From Chloroflexota bacterium (GTDB lineage Bacteria; Chloroflexota; Limnocylindria; QHBO01), in assembly GCA_024636135.1 (NCBI GenBank), contig JAGXHP010000138.1, forward strand, positions 1 through 7,357: DNA of 7,357 bases. Reading direction: 5' to 3'. The translations under genes and the position numbers were made by a program. Below are positions 6,096 to 7,357 of the stretch, one piece after another. The notes below the pieces were generated by a model that saw only the letters and a program-made list of their open reading frames with translations, was not told the DNA's origin and searched no databases. Every line of letters starts with the position of its first letter. The stretch's first letter is position 1.

Positions 6096-6515
6096 TCAGC
6101 CCACAAGCGGCGCGACCTGGTGGGCCTCGATGGCAGCTGCCGTGTCGAAGAACGACTCCCATCGGCTCAGCCTGCCGTCCTCGACCGTCAGGACGTGGAC
6201 GAATCGCGTGGACCATTCGCGACCCGTCGGCTTGGCTCGGCCTCTGAACGTTCCGAGCGCGCAGACCGTTCCGTCCCGCTCAAGCATCTCGTGGACGTCG
6301 AAAACGAGGATCTCCTCGGCCGCGTCGTGGGCATCGAGGAATGCTTCGGCCGCATCGCGTCCGTTCCATGTCCCGCCGTACGCGAGCCGTCCATCGGCCG
6401 GATAGCGGATCGTGACGTCGTCCGCGCAGAGGTCGAGAAAGCCCGAGACGTCGTCGGCGTCGAGGGCTTCGTACATCGCCTCCACCACGTGTTCCGGCGA
6501 GCCCGTCATGGACAT
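6096..6515 (-). CDS. NTF2-like / SnoaL-like domain protein
   Basis: This 139-residue single-domain protein has the cone-shaped alpha+beta NTF2-like (SnoaL/ketosteroid-isomerase-like) pattern. An N-terminal helix (PEHVVEAMYEALDADDVSGFL) leads to LCADDVTIRYP (29-39), a YGGTWNGRDAAEAFLDA segment, and then long strands: ILVFDVHEMLERDGTVCALGTF, a short RGRAKPTGREW turn, FVHVLTVEDGRLSRWESFFD (105-124). The family includes isomerases, cyclases, hydrolases and binding proteins, and the substrate cannot be inferred. The start is uncertain: ATG codons at 6515 and 6509 and a GTG at 6518 are all in frame, with no clear Shine-Dalgarno motif. The frame stays open far upstream, but that part is Arg-rich and non-homologous in character. 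It lies 298 bp downstream of the serine hydrolase in the same orientation and is probably transcribed separately. Confidence 0.85.
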   Translation of the reverse strand: MSMTGSPEHVVEAMYEALDADDVSGFLDLCADDVTIRYPADGRLAYGGTWNGRDAAEAFLDAHDAAEEILVFDVHEMLERDGTVCALGTFRGRAKPTGREWSTRFVHVLTVEDGRLSRWESFFDTAAAIEAHQVAPLVG

Positions 6516-6813
6516 CACCGTACGCCATGGACGCCAGCCGGTCCAGACCAGTAGGGCGAGCCGGGGCGCCGCCACGAGGGCAGGACAATTGGCCGTTGCG
6601 GGTCGATGCGCTTTCCTCCACGATCCGCGCGTTGGTACGATCGACCGCGCGAGTCGGGGCTGCTCGCGTCGTTCCTCGACGAGCCGCCCGGGGAGTCCGC
6701 CGACTTCGGCCGAGGGCCCGGTCAACCGACGCCCGGCCTGGCTCACCGTGCGTGGGCGACCCACGTCGAAGACGTTTGCCGGGTGACGTCGCCGCGAGCC
6801 GTGCTTGAGCTGA
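6516..6813. other. Gap without a convincing gene
   Basis: This 298-bp gap lies between the serine hydrolase stop and the NTF2-like start. A plus-strand frame (6606-6869, 87 residues) has fairly regular G/C-ending codons in its middle part but no good ribosome binding site or recognisable family. No clear promoter for the NTF2-like gene is visible. Confidence 0.45.
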
Positions 6814-7357
6814 TCAGGGATTCGGATCGGCGCGAGGGGCGTATCGGCCGTGGACGTGGATCCCGGTGATCGCACCTGATCCCGGATCGCGCAGGAAGAA
6901 GCCGCGCTCGCCATCGTGGGGTCCGTCGGTGACGACGTAGCGATCCGAGTCGGGAAGCATGCGCAGCGGGATCGGCGGCTCCCGGTGGTCGGCATCTTCT
7001 CCGAGCTGCGCAATGAACTCATCCGAGGGCGAGACCTCCATGCACAGGTGATCACCGTCGACGACCACGTCGATGAGCCACGCGCCGGTCTCGTAGCGGC
7101 CGGCATAGGTCACCAGCTCGCCGGCGGAGCGCGGCTCGGGCACCGGCTCCTGTTCGACCAGCCCGAGGAACGCCTCGAGCGCCCAATCCCGGATCCGGCG
7201 ATTGAAAAGGGGACCGTTGGGCTCGGCGTTCGTCAGGGACGCGACGGCAAAGCGGTGCGCCGGCACCATCGTGAATCCCGCGTACTGCCCGTTCGTCGAG
7301 CCGCCGTGGGTCACGACCTTCGTTCCGTTGATCTCGCTGAGCAGCCAGGAGATACCC
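6814..7357 (-). CDS. Serine hydrolase (class C beta-lactamase family), C-terminal part; 5' end outside window
   Basis: The visible 180 residues are the C-terminal part of a beta-lactamase/penicillin-binding-protein-like serine hydrolase, cut by the right edge. Reading in from the edge, GISWLLSEINGTKVVTHGG leads into STNGQYAGFTMVPAHRFAVASLTNA. The HGG corresponds to the third active-site motif (KTG in class C beta-lactamases, often H-x-G in this family), followed by the terminal strands. The rest (ELVTYAGRYETGAWLIDVVV, then HLCMEV) resembles the DUF3471-like extra domain that often follows the catalytic domain in these esterases and peptidases. The SxxK and Y-x-N motifs would be upstream, outside the window, so activity cannot be judged. 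No signal peptide can be assessed. A GTG at 7314 is internal to the conserved region and is not the true start. Confidence 0.85.
   Translation of the reverse strand, partial: GISWLLSEINGTKVVTHGGSTNGQYAGFTMVPAHRFAVASLTNAEPNGPLFNRRIRDWALEAFLGLVEQEPVPEPRSAGELVTYAGRYETGAWLIDVVVDGDHLCMEVSPSDEFIAQLGEDADHREPPIPLRMLPDSDRYVVTDGPHDGERGFFLRDPGSGAITGIHVHGRYAPRADPNP

Noticed and set aside
6516..7106. N-terminal extension of the NTF2-like frame to 7106
   Set aside because: The NTF2-like domain is complete from 6515. The extension is low-complexity and lies over the serine hydrolase gene in another frame.
1..7357. Search for CRISPR arrays, tRNA or rRNA genes, insertion sequences, toxin-antitoxin or defence genes
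   Set aside because: No regularly spaced repeats, no tRNA-like cloverleaf or T-loop motif, no transposase or integrase motifs and no terminal repeats were seen. The HicB-like turn in the 4468 protein is too weak to claim a toxin-antitoxin system without a partner.

Overview
The window is GC-rich bacterial DNA (about two-thirds G+C by eye) with strong G/C preference at third codon positions, Shine-Dalgarno motifs and frequent GTG starts. The mix of families suggests a Chloroflexota or Actinomycetota genome, possibly a soil or metagenomic lineage: a COG3903-type cyclase/ATPase/TPR regulator, a Tat-exported vanadium haloperoxidase, a DUF6326 membrane protein paired with a TetR repressor, an NTF2-like protein and a beta-lactamase-family serine hydrolase. 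Lineage is inference; no rRNA, tRNA or marker gene is present.

Layout, left to right. (1) 1-1864, minus: the N-terminal 621 residues of a large signal-transduction ATPase, cut by the left edge. It has a shortened, catalytically dead cyclase-like domain, then a P-loop NB-ARC-type ATPase, then the beginning of a TPR region. (2) 1865-2066: divergent intergenic region. (3) 2067-2696, plus: a small Sec-exported protein of unknown function. (4) 2719-2747: a perfect 14-bp inverted repeat. (5) 2765-4123, plus: a vanadium-dependent haloperoxidase with a twin-arginine signal and a complete set of vanadate-binding motifs. (6) 3869-4468, minus: a small hypothetical protein whose reading frame runs 255 nt antisense into the end of the haloperoxidase gene. 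(7) 4528-4959, minus: a four-helix DUF6326 membrane protein, divergent from (8) 5063-5752, plus: a TetR regulator. The 103-bp gap between them carries two copies of one 11-base operator motif, facing each other and overlapping a good promoter. (9) 5753-6095: no recognisable gene. (10) 6096-6515, minus: an NTF2/SnoaL-like protein. (11) 6516-6813: no convincing gene. (12) 6814-7357, minus: the C-terminal part of a serine hydrolase cut by the right edge.

Two units look functional as sets. The exported protein and the haloperoxidase are co-oriented, 68 bp apart and both leave the cytoplasm, so they may form an extracytoplasmic oxidative-halogenation module. The TetR/DUF6326 pair is a self-contained ligand-responsive switch for a small membrane protein. 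The remaining genes look independent. I see no mobile element, CRISPR array, RNA gene or clearly new multi-gene system. The points most worth testing are the exported-protein/haloperoxidase pair, the eroded cyclase domain and the paired TetR operators.
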